The position numbers and the translations under genes are program-made. Source: Sporosarcina sp. ANT_H38 (lineage in GTDB: Bacteria; Bacillota; Bacilli; Bacillales_A; Planococcaceae). Taken from it: 64,000 nt of DNA. The DNA lies in the NCBI RefSeq assembly GCF_008369195.1, contig NZ_VOBC01000001.1, forward strand, positions 1,984,001 through 2,048,000. Reading direction: 5' to 3'. Of the stretch, positions 51,071 to 60,815 are shown piece after piece (positions within the stretch are counted from its first letter, which is position 1; the number at the start of each line of letters is the position of its first letter). Under the pieces are notes generated by a model. It did no database searches, had not been told where the DNA came from, and worked only from the letters and a program-made list of their open reading frames with translations.

Positions 51071-52138
51071 TTATTTAGCTCTGAATTCTGGCACTTCGAT
51101 TTCACCGTCTGCAATTTGCTTAGTGAATTTTTCTACTTCGTCTAATACATCTTGTGGAATTGCTCCGCGTGAATCAGCAAGTGCAATACCATTGTCAGCA
51201 AGACCGAAAGTTGTTACTTCTCCGCCTGGGAATTCACCTTTAGCAGCTAAATCTGCTGTGTTTTTAACAGCAATGTCAACACGTTTAAGCATTGAAGTCA
51301 ATGTAATATTATCGTCGCCTACTTTACCTTCTTCGTACTGATCAGAGTCAACGCCGATTACCCATACATATTCATCCGGGTTAGCTTTTTTACGTTCTTT
51401 AGCTTCAGCGAATACACCGTTACCGGAACCGCCGGCAGCGTGGAAAATAATATCTACGCCTGAAGAATACATACGGTTTGCAGCTGCTTTACCAAGTTCA
51501 GCTTTTGCAAAATCGCCTGTATACTGAACATCAACTTTAAGTTCAGGTTTCACTGCTGCAACACCTGCAAGGAATCCAGCTTCAAAGCGCTCGATTACCG
51601 GAATATCCATGCCACCAACAAAACCGATTTTATCGGATTTCGTCATCTTAGCAGCTGCAACACCTGCAAGAAATGCTCCTTCTTGCTCTTTGAACATAAG
51701 GCTTGCTACGTTTGGTAACTCAGAAGTTTCATCAACAAGCGCAAAATGATTGTCAGGACGTTGTGTAGCAATCTCTTCAACAGACTCTTTCAATAAGAAT
51801 CCTACTCCGAAGATTAGATCGAAGTCACGTTGAACTAGTTTATTAAAGTTTGGCAGATAATCAGCGTCTTCTGCTGATTGTAAGTAATCATAACCGCCAT
51901 CGCCTTTTGTATATTTATTTTCTTCACCATATTCTTTGATACCTGTCCAAGCAGATTGGTTGAACGATTTGTCGTCAACACCACCCGTATCCGTTACCAT
52001 TGCGATGGAAAATGTATCTTCTTTTGGAGCACTTGCAGAACCTTCTTTTTCTTTCGCTTTATCCGTTCCACATGCCCCAAGTAGTGTACCTGCAGCAAGA
52101 ACCATTGATAAAGCCAAACCAAATTTACGTTTGCTCAT
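51071..52138 (-). CDS. BMP-family nucleoside-binding lipoprotein (NupN-like)
   Basis: A 355-residue lipoprotein. The signal peptide ends in the lipobox LGAC, with the modified cysteine at residue 23, then a charged linker and a BMP/Med domain (MVTDTGGVDDKSFNQSAW, FAGVGFLL-like strand, VGGMDIPVIERFEAGF, HAAGGSGNGVF). It binds a nucleoside, probably a purine nucleoside, outside the membrane and hands it to the permeases. GGGGG precedes the ATG. The GntR regulator gene ends 47 bp upstream, so both may share a transcript. Confidence 0.9.
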   Translation of the reverse strand: MSKRKFGLALSMVLAAGTLLGACGTDKAKEKEGSASAPKEDTFSIAMVTDTGGVDDKSFNQSAWTGIKEYGEENKYTKGDGGYDYLQSAEDADYLPNFNKLVQRDFDLIFGVGFLLKESVEEIATQRPDNHFALVDETSELPNVASLMFKEQEGAFLAGVAAAKMTKSDKIGFVGGMDIPVIERFEAGFLAGVAAVKPELKVDVQYTGDFAKAELGKAAANRMYSSGVDIIFHAAGGSGNGVFAEAKERKKANPDEYVWVIGVDSDQYEEGKVGDDNITLTSMLKRVDIAVKNTADLAAKGEFPGGEVTTFGLADNGIALADSRGAIPQDVLDEVEKFTKQIADGEIEVPEFRAK

Positions 52139-52185
52139 TGTTGAAACCCCCTGTTTATTTCATATTAGTAGGACGAATTAACGTC

Positions 52186-52914
52186 TTATACCCTTTTTCG
52201 TACAACATGGAAACTGAATTTATCAGCCCGAAAATAATTTTTCGAGTAGAGGACCATTTCGCCAGCCTCACTGTAATGATGCTGCAGGAGGACTAGAAGC
52301 GGAACATCTACACCACATCTAAGGATGGACGATGCTTCATCGTCATACCCTACAGGTTCAATGTGTGCTACAGCTTGAACAATACGGATTGCGCCCGTTT
52401 TTTCGATTGCATCGAATATGGATTCATTCAATAGTTCTTCCGTTCCTGCTGGAAGGTTTTTTGAAAGCACCTGATCGATACAATAAACCACTGGATCGCC
52501 GTCTGCAGTCCTTACTCTTTTGATTGTAACTAGACGATCATCTTCATCGCATTCGAACTTTGCCGTACTTTCCTCGCACGGATCTGTTTCTGAAACATCC
52601 ATGAAAATCGTTCCCGGCTCCATGCCTGCATCCCGAATCATAGATGACACGCTGGACAAGTGTTCAATACCCGATGAAAATAATGGCTTTGGATTAACGA
52701 ACGTCCCAACGCCGTGCTTTCTGACGATAACTTTATCTTCTTCAAGCACACGAAGTGCTTCGCGAAGTGTTGCTCGGCTGACACCTAACGTACGGGCAAG
52801 TTCGAATTCTGAAGGGAAACGTTCATTCTCTTTGAATATGCCAGATTCGATGTCCTTTTTCAGACGTTCTATCACTTGCACATACAGATGTCTTTGATCC
52901 GCCTTTACCATCAT
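52186..52914 (-). CDS. ymfC: GntR/HutC-family regulator (YmfC-like)
   Basis: A 242-residue GntR protein. The winged helix-turn-helix (FPSEFELARTLGVSRATLRE, then GVGTFV) is N-terminal, and a UTRA effector domain (HutC subfamily) fills the rest, with SKNYFRADKFSFHV at the end. It sits directly upstream of the importer genes and probably controls them and itself; a perfect palindrome before its start is the likely operator. Its position next to spoIIIE matches YmfC in B. subtilis. The effector is unknown. Confidence 0.87.
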   Translation of the reverse strand: MMVKADQRHLYVQVIERLKKDIESGIFKENERFPSEFELARTLGVSRATLREALRVLEEDKVIVRKHGVGTFVNPKPLFSSGIEHLSSVSSMIRDAGMEPGTIFMDVSETDPCEESTAKFECDEDDRLVTIKRVRTADGDPVVYCIDQVLSKNLPAGTEELLNESIFDAIEKTGAIRIVQAVAHIEPVGYDDEASSILRCGVDVPLLVLLQHHYSEAGEMVLYSKNYFRADKFSFHVVRKRV

Positions 52915-52931
52915 TAAATCTCCCCCTCTAC

Positions 52932-52944
52932 GAGGTCAGACCTC
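52932..52944. promoter_or_regulatory. Candidate GntR operator
   Basis: The perfect palindrome GAGGTCAGACCTC lies 18 bp before the ymfC start. GGTC-N-GACC is the typical core bound by several GntR-family proteins. A possible -10 (TATAGT, minus strand) lies about 30 bp further upstream, so a bound regulator would cover the early transcribed region. Confidence 0.6.
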
Positions 52945-53072
52945 TGATGTTAAACGTCACTACTAATCATCCATACTATATCACTATTAGCACATAAAAT
53001 AAACAATACTTCAAAAAAAAAATGAAATATGTTTTCTTGAAGTGAACAAATATACCTATTTAGTCATTCTAA

Positions 53073-55400
53073 TTAAGAATAAATATCCGTATCATCCTTA
53101 CTAATTAGAACTTGACGCGGTTTACTGCCTTCAGGCGGCCCTACAATCCCCCGCATCTCCATCTGGTCTACAATGCGTGCCGCTCTCGAATAACCGACCC
53201 TGAAACGACGCTGCAACAAGGAGACGGAAGCTGTCTGCATGTCCGTCACGAGTTGAACTGCTTCATCATAATATTCGTCCGTTTCTTCATGTGGTGACAC
53301 TTCTTCTATTTCTGTTGGAATCATGTCTTCTTGGTACTGGGCTTTCTGCTGTTCAATGACAAAATCAACAACTGCCTCGACTTCAGCATCCGTCACAAAT
53401 GCACCTTGAATCCGGACCGGTTTTGCAACACCCGCCGGCAAGAATAGCATGTCACCCCTACCAAGTAGTTTTTCCGCGCCGCCACCGTCCAAAATCGTTC
53501 TTGAATCGATTGATGATGACACAGCGAACGCGATTCTAGACGGAATATTCGCTTTAATGATCCCTGTTATAACGTCAACACTCGGTCGTTGTGTTGCAAT
53601 GATCAAGTGAATTCCAGCAGCACGTGCCATTTGCGCAAGCCTCGTTATTGAATCCTCCACATCACTAGATGCAACCATCATGAGGTCCGCGAGCTCATCC
53701 ACAATAACGACTATGTACGGCATACGTGGATGCTTTTCCTCATTCTCTTCGTTCCATACTTCGATATGTTCGTTGTACCCTTCAATATTTCTAGTTCCCG
53801 TGTGAGAAAACAGTTCATAACGTCTTTCCATTTCAGATACTACTTTTTTCAGAGCTTGAGATGCTTTCCGTGGATCTGTGACGACAGGTGCGAGTAGGTG
53901 AGGAACGCCGTTATAGACATTCAGCTCGACCATTTTAGGATCAATCATCATCATTTTCACTTCATGCGGTTTCGCACGCATTAATATACTGACGATAATG
54001 CCATTGATACATACACTTTTACCGCTACCTGTTGAACCGGCAATCAGAACGTGCGGCATTTTATTCAATTCTGCCAGCATCGCCTGTCCTGTTACGTCAC
54101 GTCCAAGTGAAATCATTAATTTGGAATCAGGGCGATTATTCTCTTTTGCTTCAATGACTTCACGCAAACTGACAACAGCAACCGAACTGTTCGGTACCTC
54201 AATCCCAATTGCAGACTTCCCAGGAATCGGTGCTTCGATTCGAATCCCACTTGCTGCTAGCGCAAGTGCTATGTCGTCAGCTAGGCTCACGATACGACTT
54301 ACTTTGACACCCGTATCTGGTAACACCTCATACTTCGTGACAGCTGGCCCAAGATGTACCTCAGTAACCTTCGCTTTCACGCCGAAGCTAAGAAAAGTTC
54401 GTTCAAGCTTTTGTGCATTCGCCTGAATCGAATTGTATTCTTCCGATTGATCGATAACGGGCGTTTGCTTCAGTAATGACGGAGGAGGTAAAATGTATGA
54501 TTCATTCTCTTCTTCTCCTGTCACACCTGTATAAGCATTGACTTCGAAGGCAACTTCCTGTTGTTGTTCTTCCACTACCGCTGCCTGTTCATCCTTAACA
54601 GGCTTATCTATCCGTTCACTAAAGGCCGAAATAATTGGTTGTGATACAATCTCTTCGATATCCGGCTGAATTGGAGGCAGATTTCGCCCAGATTGCTCAT
54701 CCCCTGAATTAGCTTTTTTCTTCGAGCGTGTCGTTCTTGGTTCGCTAGAAGACTTTTTAACTGACGGCGCTTTTTTTGTAAATAAATCCTTCATCGAATT
54801 AAGCAGTTTCGGGAAGCGTTCAGCTACATATGGGACAAATGCTTTTCCCGTTAAGAGAACAACGCCAATTAAAAATAATAAAATCCCCGCAACCGTTGCT
54901 CCAGCCGAGTCAAACAACGCATGGAACATGGCAAAAAGAACTGCTCCAGCCATTCCACCACCGAGCGCTCCACTTCTAGAAGTGATGCCATCGTTTGTGA
55001 TAAGTACTTTCCAAGTTTCTTTTAGTGCTGACTCCGACATTAAAACGCGGCTTTCATACAGTTCCTTGAATAAATGGACATGACTAAACAGAACAAAGCT
55101 CGCCAAGATGAAAAAACAGCCTCCCACAATACGATTTCTCCAACCGCCTACTTTCTGTTTAATCATAAACATAAGCGCCTGAACAATTAGCAGGAGTGGA
55201 ATTGCAATATGCCAATTCCCGAAAATAAATCTAGACAAGGAAGAAAGTCCTCTCCCAGCAACACCGAATTCAAACATGATGATGATAGCAAGGCCAATCA
55301 TTCCCAAGCCCATCACTTCGTAGATCAACGGATGTAACTCAGCTGACTTCTTTTTCTGTCCAGTCGTTTTCTTTTTCTTCTTTCCTTTTTTCCTAGACAT
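53073..55400 (-). CDS. spoIIIE: DNA translocase SpoIIIE/FtsK
   Basis: A 775-residue translocase. It has a lysine-rich start ([11 protein letters not shown]), four membrane helices within residues 25-200, a charged linker, and a motor domain with Walker A GSTGSGKS, Walker [12 protein letters not shown] and [13 protein letters not shown]. The C-terminal gamma winged helix ([23 protein letters not shown]) reads DNA polarity. It pumps the chromosome into the forespore during sporulation. It lies between rnjB and ymfC as in B. subtilis. A second paralogue (SftA) would be expected elsewhere. Confidence 0.95.
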   Translation of the reverse strand: MSRKKGKKKKKTTGQKKKSAELHPLIYEVMGLGMIGLAIIIMFEFGVAGRGLSSLSRFIFGNWHIAIPLLLIVQALMFMIKQKVGGWRNRIVGGCFFILASFVLFSHVHLFKELYESRVLMSESALKETWKVLITNDGITSRSGALGGGMAGAVLFAMFHALFDSAGATVAGILLFLIGVVLLTGKAFVPYVAERFPKLLNSMKDLFTKKAPSVKKSSSEPRTTRSKKKANSGDEQSGRNLPPIQPDIEEIVSQPIISAFSERIDKPVKDEQAAVVEEQQQEVAFEVNAYTGVTGEEENESYILPPPSLLKQTPVIDQSEEYNSIQANAQKLERTFLSFGVKAKVTEVHLGPAVTKYEVLPDTGVKVSRIVSLADDIALALAASGIRIEAPIPGKSAIGIEVPNSSVAVVSLREVIEAKENNRPDSKLMISLGRDVTGQAMLAELNKMPHVLIAGSTGSGKSVCINGIIVSILMRAKPHEVKMMMIDPKMVELNVYNGVPHLLAPVVTDPRKASQALKKVVSEMERRYELFSHTGTRNIEGYNEHIEVWNEENEEKHPRMPYIVVIVDELADLMMVASSDVEDSITRLAQMARAAGIHLIIATQRPSVDVITGIIKANIPSRIAFAVSSSIDSRTILDGGGAEKLLGRGDMLFLPAGVAKPVRIQGAFVTDAEVEAVVDFVIEQQKAQYQEDMIPTEIEEVSPHEETDEYYDEAVQLVTDMQTASVSLLQRRFRVGYSRAARIVDQMEMRGIVGPPEGSKPRQVLISKDDTDIYS

Positions 55401-55423
55401 ATTCTTACGTTACCTCCTTTTTA

Positions 55424-55467
55424 CAAAAAAGGGCTTCCCACCGGTCAGACGGTAAGGAAACCCTTTG
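55424..55467 (-). terminator. Terminator of rnjB
   Basis: AAGGGTTTCCTTACCGT pairs with ACCGGTGGGAAGCCCTT on the minus strand with minor mismatches, followed by six T residues. Confidence 0.82.
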
Positions 55468-55551
55468 TAGCATTAATAATAAATAATAAGTTAGAAGCTT
55501 ACCAACTTAGATTCGTGTCTAGACTCAAGACGCCTGCACTTTTCTTTTGAA

Positions 55552-57219
55552 TTAATATTCCATAATTATAGGAATAATCATTGGTCTTCTTTTCGTTTGC
55601 TGATACAAATACGAGCTAAGCGTATCACGTATTTCTTGTTTAATGTTTGTCCATTCGAACGTCTCTTTATTCACATACTTCTCAACAATTTTTCTGACAA
55701 GATTTGCGGACTCTTCAAGTAGCTCTTCGGACTCACGTACATAGACGAATCCGCGCGAAACGATTTCCGGTCCTGCCGCGATGCGCTTTTGTTTACGATT
55801 TAGTGTTACAACCACTGTAAAGATTCCATCCTGCGAGAGGAGTTTGCGGTCGCGAAGAACGATATTTCCAACATCGCCTACACCGATACCATCAATCAGA
55901 ATATTACCTGCCTGCACTCGTCCACTCATGCGCATTTTATCATTTTTATATTCGACAATATCGCCTTTGTCCGCAATAAATATTTGTGACTTTTGAAGTC
56001 CTGTTTCCTGTGCTAGCTTGGAATGCGCAATGAGCATCCGATACTCACCTTGGATAGGGATGAAATAGTCGGGTTGCATCAGGTTCAGCATTAGTTTCAA
56101 ATCTTCTGAACTACCATGCCCCGATACATGGACATTCTTACTTGAAGTAAGGACGCTTGCACCAGCTTTTGCAAGATCATTCATCGTCTGAAACATCGAA
56201 ACTTCCATCCCTGGAGATGGTGTAAACGTAATAAGAACTGTATCTGTTTCTTTGATGCGCAAGTCTCTATGCTGTTTACGGACAATTTTTTCAAGGGCAT
56301 CAAGCGGTTCTCCCTTGTTACCTGTCACGATAATTACAACTTTATCATCATCATATTTCTCAATTTCTTTAACCGGAATGACAATGTCATCTTCAATTGT
56401 TAAATAACCGAGTTTCAAGCCAACCTCAAAGTAACTTTCAAGACTTTTCCCAACGACAGCAACTTTTTTCCCTGTTTCAAGTGCTGTGTCGAACACTTGC
56501 TGGATACGGATAAAGTTCGATGCATACAGTGCGACTAAAATTCGGCCTTCTGCTCCGTGGAATGTTTTGGATAAACTTTTTTCAATAACCGACTCTGAGG
56601 TCGTGTAGCCCGGACGCTCCGCTTCAGAAGAATCCGACATGAGAATGAAGACACCTTCTTCACCAAGTGCAGCCATCTTCGCAATGTCTGGACGATATTT
56701 ACCTTTAGCAGACTGATCGAACTTGAATTCGCCAGTGTGCACAATCGCCCCTTCACTTGTATGGAAAACTATTCCAAGTGAATCTGGGATACTGTGTGTC
56801 GTATGGAAGAATGTCACATATGTACATTTGAAATTCATGCGACTTTTGTTTGTAACTTCAAAAAACTTGACGTTAGGTGGTGCTGGCATCACTTTTAAAT
56901 GTTCTTTCGCTAGTGCAATTGTCAATTTAGATCCATAGACAGGTGCTTGTACTTTTTGCAATAGGTACGAAATTGAACCAATTGCGTCTTCATGACCGTG
57001 CGTCAAGAAGATTCCTTTTACGCGGTCTTTGTTTTCTTCGATATAACTAATATCTGGAATGACGATGTCGATTCCAAGCATTTCTCCTTCAGGGAACATA
57101 AGCCCTGCGTCAACGATGAAGAGTTCTTCATCAACTTCGACCACGTACATCGCTTTACCGATTTCTCCAACTCCACCGAGTGGAATGATTCTAATTATTT
57201 CATTTTTAGTTTTCGTCAC
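55552..57219 (-). CDS. rnjB: Ribonuclease J2
   Basis: A 555-residue beta-CASP metallo-beta-lactamase, exactly the length of B. subtilis RNase J2. The metal motif reads HGHEDAIG, where RNase J1 has HGHEDHIG; this His-to-Ala change marks J2, which has weak activity and works in complex with J1. HTTHSIPDS, VHTGEFKFD and the beta-CASP VSGHGSSEDL follow. The start is GTG at 57219, 7 bp after AGGAGG; the frame extends to 57267 across the promoter and is not used. It has its own promoter behind the dapA terminator. Confidence 0.94.
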   Translation of the reverse strand: MTKTKNEIIRIIPLGGVGEIGKAMYVVEVDEELFIVDAGLMFPEGEMLGIDIVIPDISYIEENKDRVKGIFLTHGHEDAIGSISYLLQKVQAPVYGSKLTIALAKEHLKVMPAPPNVKFFEVTNKSRMNFKCTYVTFFHTTHSIPDSLGIVFHTSEGAIVHTGEFKFDQSAKGKYRPDIAKMAALGEEGVFILMSDSSEAERPGYTTSESVIEKSLSKTFHGAEGRILVALYASNFIRIQQVFDTALETGKKVAVVGKSLESYFEVGLKLGYLTIEDDIVIPVKEIEKYDDDKVVIIVTGNKGEPLDALEKIVRKQHRDLRIKETDTVLITFTPSPGMEVSMFQTMNDLAKAGASVLTSSKNVHVSGHGSSEDLKLMLNLMQPDYFIPIQGEYRMLIAHSKLAQETGLQKSQIFIADKGDIVEYKNDKMRMSGRVQAGNILIDGIGVGDVGNIVLRDRKLLSQDGIFTVVVTLNRKQKRIAAGPEIVSRGFVYVRESEELLEESANLVRKIVEKYVNKETFEWTNIKQEIRDTLSSYLYQQTKRRPMIIPIIMEY

Positions 57220-57265
57220 TTTGTTTCCTCCTATTAATAATTCCCGTCCATAACGACTATATTTC

Positions 57266-57294
57266 ATTATACGGGACAGGAGCTATCTGTACAA
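57266..57294 (-). promoter_or_regulatory. rnjB promoter
   Basis: TTGTAC (57289-57294) and TATAAT (57266-57271) are 17 bp apart on the minus strand, directly after the dapA terminator and about 47 bp before the GTG start. Confidence 0.75.
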
Positions 57295-57295
57295 A

Positions 57296-57323
57296 CAAAA
57301 AAAGCCGGTAATTGATACCGGCT
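57296..57323 (-). terminator. Terminator of the asd-dapA unit
   Basis: A perfect 8-bp stem, AGCCGGTA with TACCGGCT, and a run of seven T residues on the minus strand, 4 bp after the dapA stop. Confidence 0.9.
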
Positions 57324-57327
57324 TCGT

Positions 57328-58218
57328 TTAATTAAAAATATGAAGGTTTTTTTCATAGTTTTTCCAGACTTTATCAAAGGCATCATCCTTGCCTTCGAGT
57401 CCGATCAGTGGCAACCTGACTCCCCCAGTTTCAACTCCCAGTTTTTCTAGTGCGTATTTCACCATTACCGGATTGGGTGCGGAAAATATTGCTCGGAATA
57501 AAGGAAGTAACGTTCTATGCATCGCACCCGCCTGTTCCGTGTGTCCGTCCTTGAACGCTGCAATCATCCGTTGCATTTCATTGCCTGCAACGTGTGAGGC
57601 GACCGACACGATACCTTTTCCACCTATTGCAAGGGTAGGTAACGCCAACGCGTCGTCCCCACTGTAGACTGAAAATCCGTTATCCGTCCCAGAGATGATG
57701 TCAACTATCTGGTCGAGGCTTCCACTCGCTTCTTTTACCGCTCGGATATTTTTTATTTTTGATAAAGCGATAAGTGTCTCTGGAATCATATTTACGGCAG
57801 ATCGTCCTGGGATATTGTACAACATAACTGGCAGGCTGGTTTCCCCTGCAACATGCGAAAAGTGAGCGTACATTCCTTTTTGATCAGGTTTGTTGTAATA
57901 AGGTGCGACGAGCATAATACCGTCAGCCCCCACTCGTTCCGCCATCAGTGTAAGCTTGACAGTTTCTCTTGTAGAAAACGTACCCGTCCCTGCGATGACT
58001 GGTACGCGCTTATTCACTATTTTTACAGTTAATGCAAAAAGTGCTTCCTTCTCTTCTACAGAAAGTGTAGGTGATTCGCCAGTCGTACCACACACGACCA
58101 ATGAATCACTTCCATTCGCAATCAGATGATCAATCAGTTTTGCAGTTTTGTCGTAATCAATGTCTCCCGTTGATGAAAAAGGTGTGACCATTGCCGTCGA
58201 TACGCGTCCAAGTTCCAT
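57328..58218 (-). CDS. dapA: 4-hydroxy-tetrahydrodipicolinate synthase
   Basis: A 296-residue DapA. VCGTTGESPTLS, YNIPGRSAVN with the catalytic Tyr, and the Schiff-base lysine in RAVKEASGSLDQ are present. It condenses pyruvate with aspartate semialdehyde, giving the precursor of lysine, diaminopimelate and dipicolinic acid. Next to asd and dpaA/dpaB it fits a sporulation-linked supply of dipicolinate. In B. subtilis the aspartokinase gene dapG lies between asd and dapA; here only 26 bp separate them and dapG is absent. Confidence 0.96.
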   Translation of the reverse strand: MELGRVSTAMVTPFSSTGDIDYDKTAKLIDHLIANGSDSLVVCGTTGESPTLSVEEKEALFALTVKIVNKRVPVIAGTGTFSTRETVKLTLMAERVGADGIMLVAPYYNKPDQKGMYAHFSHVAGETSLPVMLYNIPGRSAVNMIPETLIALSKIKNIRAVKEASGSLDQIVDIISGTDNGFSVYSGDDALALPTLAIGGKGIVSVASHVAGNEMQRMIAAFKDGHTEQAGAMHRTLLPLFRAIFSAPNPVMVKYALEKLGVETGGVRLPLIGLEGKDDAFDKVWKNYEKNLHIFN

Positions 58219-58244
58219 ATTTATCAGCCCTTCATTTTGATTTA

Positions 58245-59270
58245 TTAGTTAATCAAAGTTTCTGCAATTTGCACAGAATTAAGCGCCGCACCTTTAAGAA
58301 GATTGTCCGATACAATCCACAGGTGGAATCCTGATGGATGGTTTGGATCTTTTCGAATACGACCCACAAACACTTCATCTTTTCCTTCGGCGAATAATGG
58401 CATCGGGTACAATTGTTTAGATGGATCATCTTGGACGACGACGCCTGGCGCATTTTCAAGTAAAGCATGAAGCTCTTTTACGGATACTCCGTCCTTACCA
58501 ATTTCAATATATACTGACTCAGAATGCCCTGTAACGACAGGTAGGCGCACACAAGTCGCTGACACGGCCAATTTTTGATCATTAAATATTTTTTTTGTTT
58601 CATTTATCATTTTAAGTTCCTCAAGTGTATAGCCTGAAGGATCGAATGCGTCAATTTGGGGAATCGCATTGAATGCGATTGGATAATGCCGTTCTGCTGA
58701 AGCAGATGGTAAAATAGTTGCTTCTGTTTTCGAACGGTTTTCAAACTGTACACTTTGATTTTCCAATTCATCAATTGCTTCGGAACCTGCACCTGAAACT
58801 GCTTGATACGTGGAAACAATGATTCGATTTAGACCGAACTTCTCACGAATTGGTTGTAATGCAGTAACCATCTGAATCGTTGAACAGTTCGGGTTAGCGA
58901 TGATTCCTGTATGTCCACTTAAAGCTTCAGTGTTCACTTCAGGAACAACTAGCGGAATTTCTTTTATCATTCGGAATGCGCTTGTATTATCGATGACAAC
59001 CGCACCTCTTTTTACTGCTTCATGTGCAAACTTTTCAGAAATGGCACCGCCCGCACTAAAAAAAGCAATATCGATGCCGGCGAATGATTCTGGAACAGTT
59101 TCTTCAACGATATAGTTATAACCGCCCGCCGTAATCTCTGTTCCAGCAGACCGTTTCGATGCTAGTAACTTGATAGATGCGACAGGAAAATCACGTTCAA
59201 GTAATTTCTCAAGAATTTTCGTACCAACTGCCCCCGTCGCTCCAACTATTGCAACATTCATTTTTTTCAT
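58245..59270 (-). CDS. asd: Aspartate-semialdehyde dehydrogenase
   Basis: A 341-residue Asd. The NADP motif GATGAVGTKILE is at the N terminus, the catalytic Cys is in NPNCSTIQM, and the active-site His follows in RLPVVTGHSESV. It reduces aspartyl phosphate to aspartate semialdehyde. AGGGAG precedes the ATG. About 175 bp separate it from dpaB. I found no lysine riboswitch fold by eye there, only AT-rich sequence, so control of asd remains open. dapA follows directly. Confidence 0.96.
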   Translation of the reverse strand: MKKMNVAIVGATGAVGTKILEKLLERDFPVASIKLLASKRSAGTEITAGGYNYIVEETVPESFAGIDIAFFSAGGAISEKFAHEAVKRGAVVIDNTSAFRMIKEIPLVVPEVNTEALSGHTGIIANPNCSTIQMVTALQPIREKFGLNRIIVSTYQAVSGAGSEAIDELENQSVQFENRSKTEATILPSASAERHYPIAFNAIPQIDAFDPSGYTLEELKMINETKKIFNDQKLAVSATCVRLPVVTGHSESVYIEIGKDGVSVKELHALLENAPGVVVQDDPSKQLYPMPLFAEGKDEVFVGRIRKDPNHPSGFHLWIVSDNLLKGAALNSVQIAETLIN

Positions 59271-59444
59271 CTCTATCTCCCTTTCGGCTCATACGGATTT
59301 ACAAATAATCAGATTATGCAAATGTTATGCTGTTTTCCACATTGCCCAAAAAACGGCACGATAAGCAGAAACACTATAATCCCTTACACCGTTAGCAGTT
59401 CATTGGAGGAATTATATCATATATTCGATTATTCTGCTCTTTAA

Positions 59445-60029
59445 TTAATTATGAATGATTAATAACGGTTGAAGTTGTCTTTTTTCGAGGGCAGCAGCTG
59501 CCGCAGGTACCATGAGTGTGAAATCGGAGATAAGTGAGTTTGGCTTCTTCAACGGATCGTCCTGTCCGAACGGGATGAAAAAGACATTTTTCATATTGAG
59601 TAGTTTCATAAGATTCATTGCGTTTAAACCGAGTGCATCATTTGTTGAAATCCCAATGAGGACAGGACTGTCATTTCGTAGTGTAGCTTTGGCAGCCATC
59701 AATACAGGTGAATCTGTCGCCGCGTTGGCAAATCGACTCATAGAATTCCCAGTCATCGGTGCAATAACCATACAATCGACTGGGGTTTTCGGACCGAATG
59801 GCTCAGCTCCAACAATCGTAGAAATGACTTTCTCGCCTGTTGCCTTTTCAATTCGTTCTATCCATTCTTCTCCAGTTCCGAAACGCGTTGCAGCTGTCAA
59901 AACAGAGTGAGTGATAACGGGTACGACTGCAGCTCCTGCGTCTTTTAGTGCAGTAATTACTGGTATGATTTCCTCATACGTACAATGTGAAGCCGTAATC
60001 CCCAGACCTATTCTCTTTCCCTTTAGCAT
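59445..60029 (-). CDS. dpaB: Dipicolinate synthase subunit B (SpoVFB)
   Basis: A 194-residue flavoprotein-like subunit. The N terminus KRIGLGITASHCTYEE, the VIAPMTGNSMSRFANAATDSPV segment and NMKNVFFIPFGQDDP are diagnostic of DpaB. With DpaA it oxidises dihydrodipicolinate to dipicolinic acid in the mother cell during late sporulation, normally from a sigma-K promoter. It follows dpaA by 12 bp. Confidence 0.95.
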   Translation of the reverse strand: MLKGKRIGLGITASHCTYEEIIPVITALKDAGAAVVPVITHSVLTAATRFGTGEEWIERIEKATGEKVISTIVGAEPFGPKTPVDCMVIAPMTGNSMSRFANAATDSPVLMAAKATLRNDSPVLIGISTNDALGLNAMNLMKLLNMKNVFFIPFGQDDPLKKPNSLISDFTLMVPAAAAALEKRQLQPLLIIHN

Positions 60030-60041
60030 CGTGTTCCCCTT

Positions 60042-60815
60042 TCATCTTCTATACATTCTCTCGAGCGCATCCGCTAAAGCGACTGCTGCATCTACAGGAA
60101 AGTGTTTTCCCGGTAATCCGAGGAGTACTGTATAGTATTCAGATGAAAGCTGCGCCTTTAGGCAGCCCGGGGCTGATGCAAGGTCATAAATGTGCAGACT
60201 GGGGTTCTTAGTAGCAGCAAGCCATTTAGCGGGAATCGTGTTGATCAAAATCTCATCTTTCATTGCCCAATCATCCGTTAACAGCTCGGTCTTATATCCG
60301 TGATAACAGGCTTCACCGAGCTGAGCGTCAGCCCTAGCAACGACGGTCACAATGGCCCCTAAAGACGCCAATGCATGCGCTGTTGCCTTGCCAACCTTAC
60401 CGAAACCTGCTATTGAAAAATGAGTCCCTGAAATGCACCGTTTAGTACGTGCATAGTATTCATGAATGAATCCCTCGGCAGTCAGTTTCGCATTTTGCCA
60501 AATGAATTGCTCTTCTTTAAAATAGGAATGGATTGACAGTCCCGCCCCTTTATAGGACCTCAACCACTCCTCCGACGCAACTCCTGTAAAGAGCTCCGTT
60601 CCCTCTTCTAATAATGACGGAGGGATTGGATCTTTCATTTGTAAAATCGGGAACACAATTTGCTTTGGCGAATATTCAACAATTCTTTCACCAAGTTCAT
60701 CCGAATAATTATTGGTTCCAATATGGTGAGTGGCAAATCCTCGTTCAAACATTATCTTACTGCAAGTTCCCAATCTGCTATCCGTTCCAATGAAGAGCCA
60801 ATTATTATCCTTCAT
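60042..60815 (-). CDS. dpaA: Dipicolinate synthase subunit A (SpoVFA), short form
   Basis: A 257-residue protein with the N-terminal DpaA domain followed by a Rossmann domain (FSIAGFGKVGKATAHALASLGA, INTIPAKW, DLASAPGC, LGLPGKHFPV). B. subtilis DpaA has 297 residues, so this one is about 40 shorter, mainly in the first half. The start is taken at 60815 (MKDNNWLFIGTDSR), overlapping ymxH by 11 bp; ATG at 60830 is possible. Motifs are complete, so I expect it to be active with DpaB. Divergence is higher than for its neighbours. Confidence 0.88.
   Translation of the reverse strand: MKDNNWLFIGTDSRLGTCSKIMFERGFATHHIGTNNYSDELGERIVEYSPKQIVFPILQMKDPIPPSLLEEGTELFTGVASEEWLRSYKGAGLSIHSYFKEEQFIWQNAKLTAEGFIHEYYARTKRCISGTHFSIAGFGKVGKATAHALASLGAIVTVVARADAQLGEACYHGYKTELLTDDWAMKDEILINTIPAKWLAATKNPSLHIYDLASAPGCLKAQLSSEYYTVLLGLPGKHFPVDAAVALADALERMYRR

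Noticed and set aside
59271..59444. A lysine riboswitch or T-box upstream of asd
   Set aside because: I could not find the conserved pairing or specifier elements by eye; the stretch is AT-rich with only short stems.
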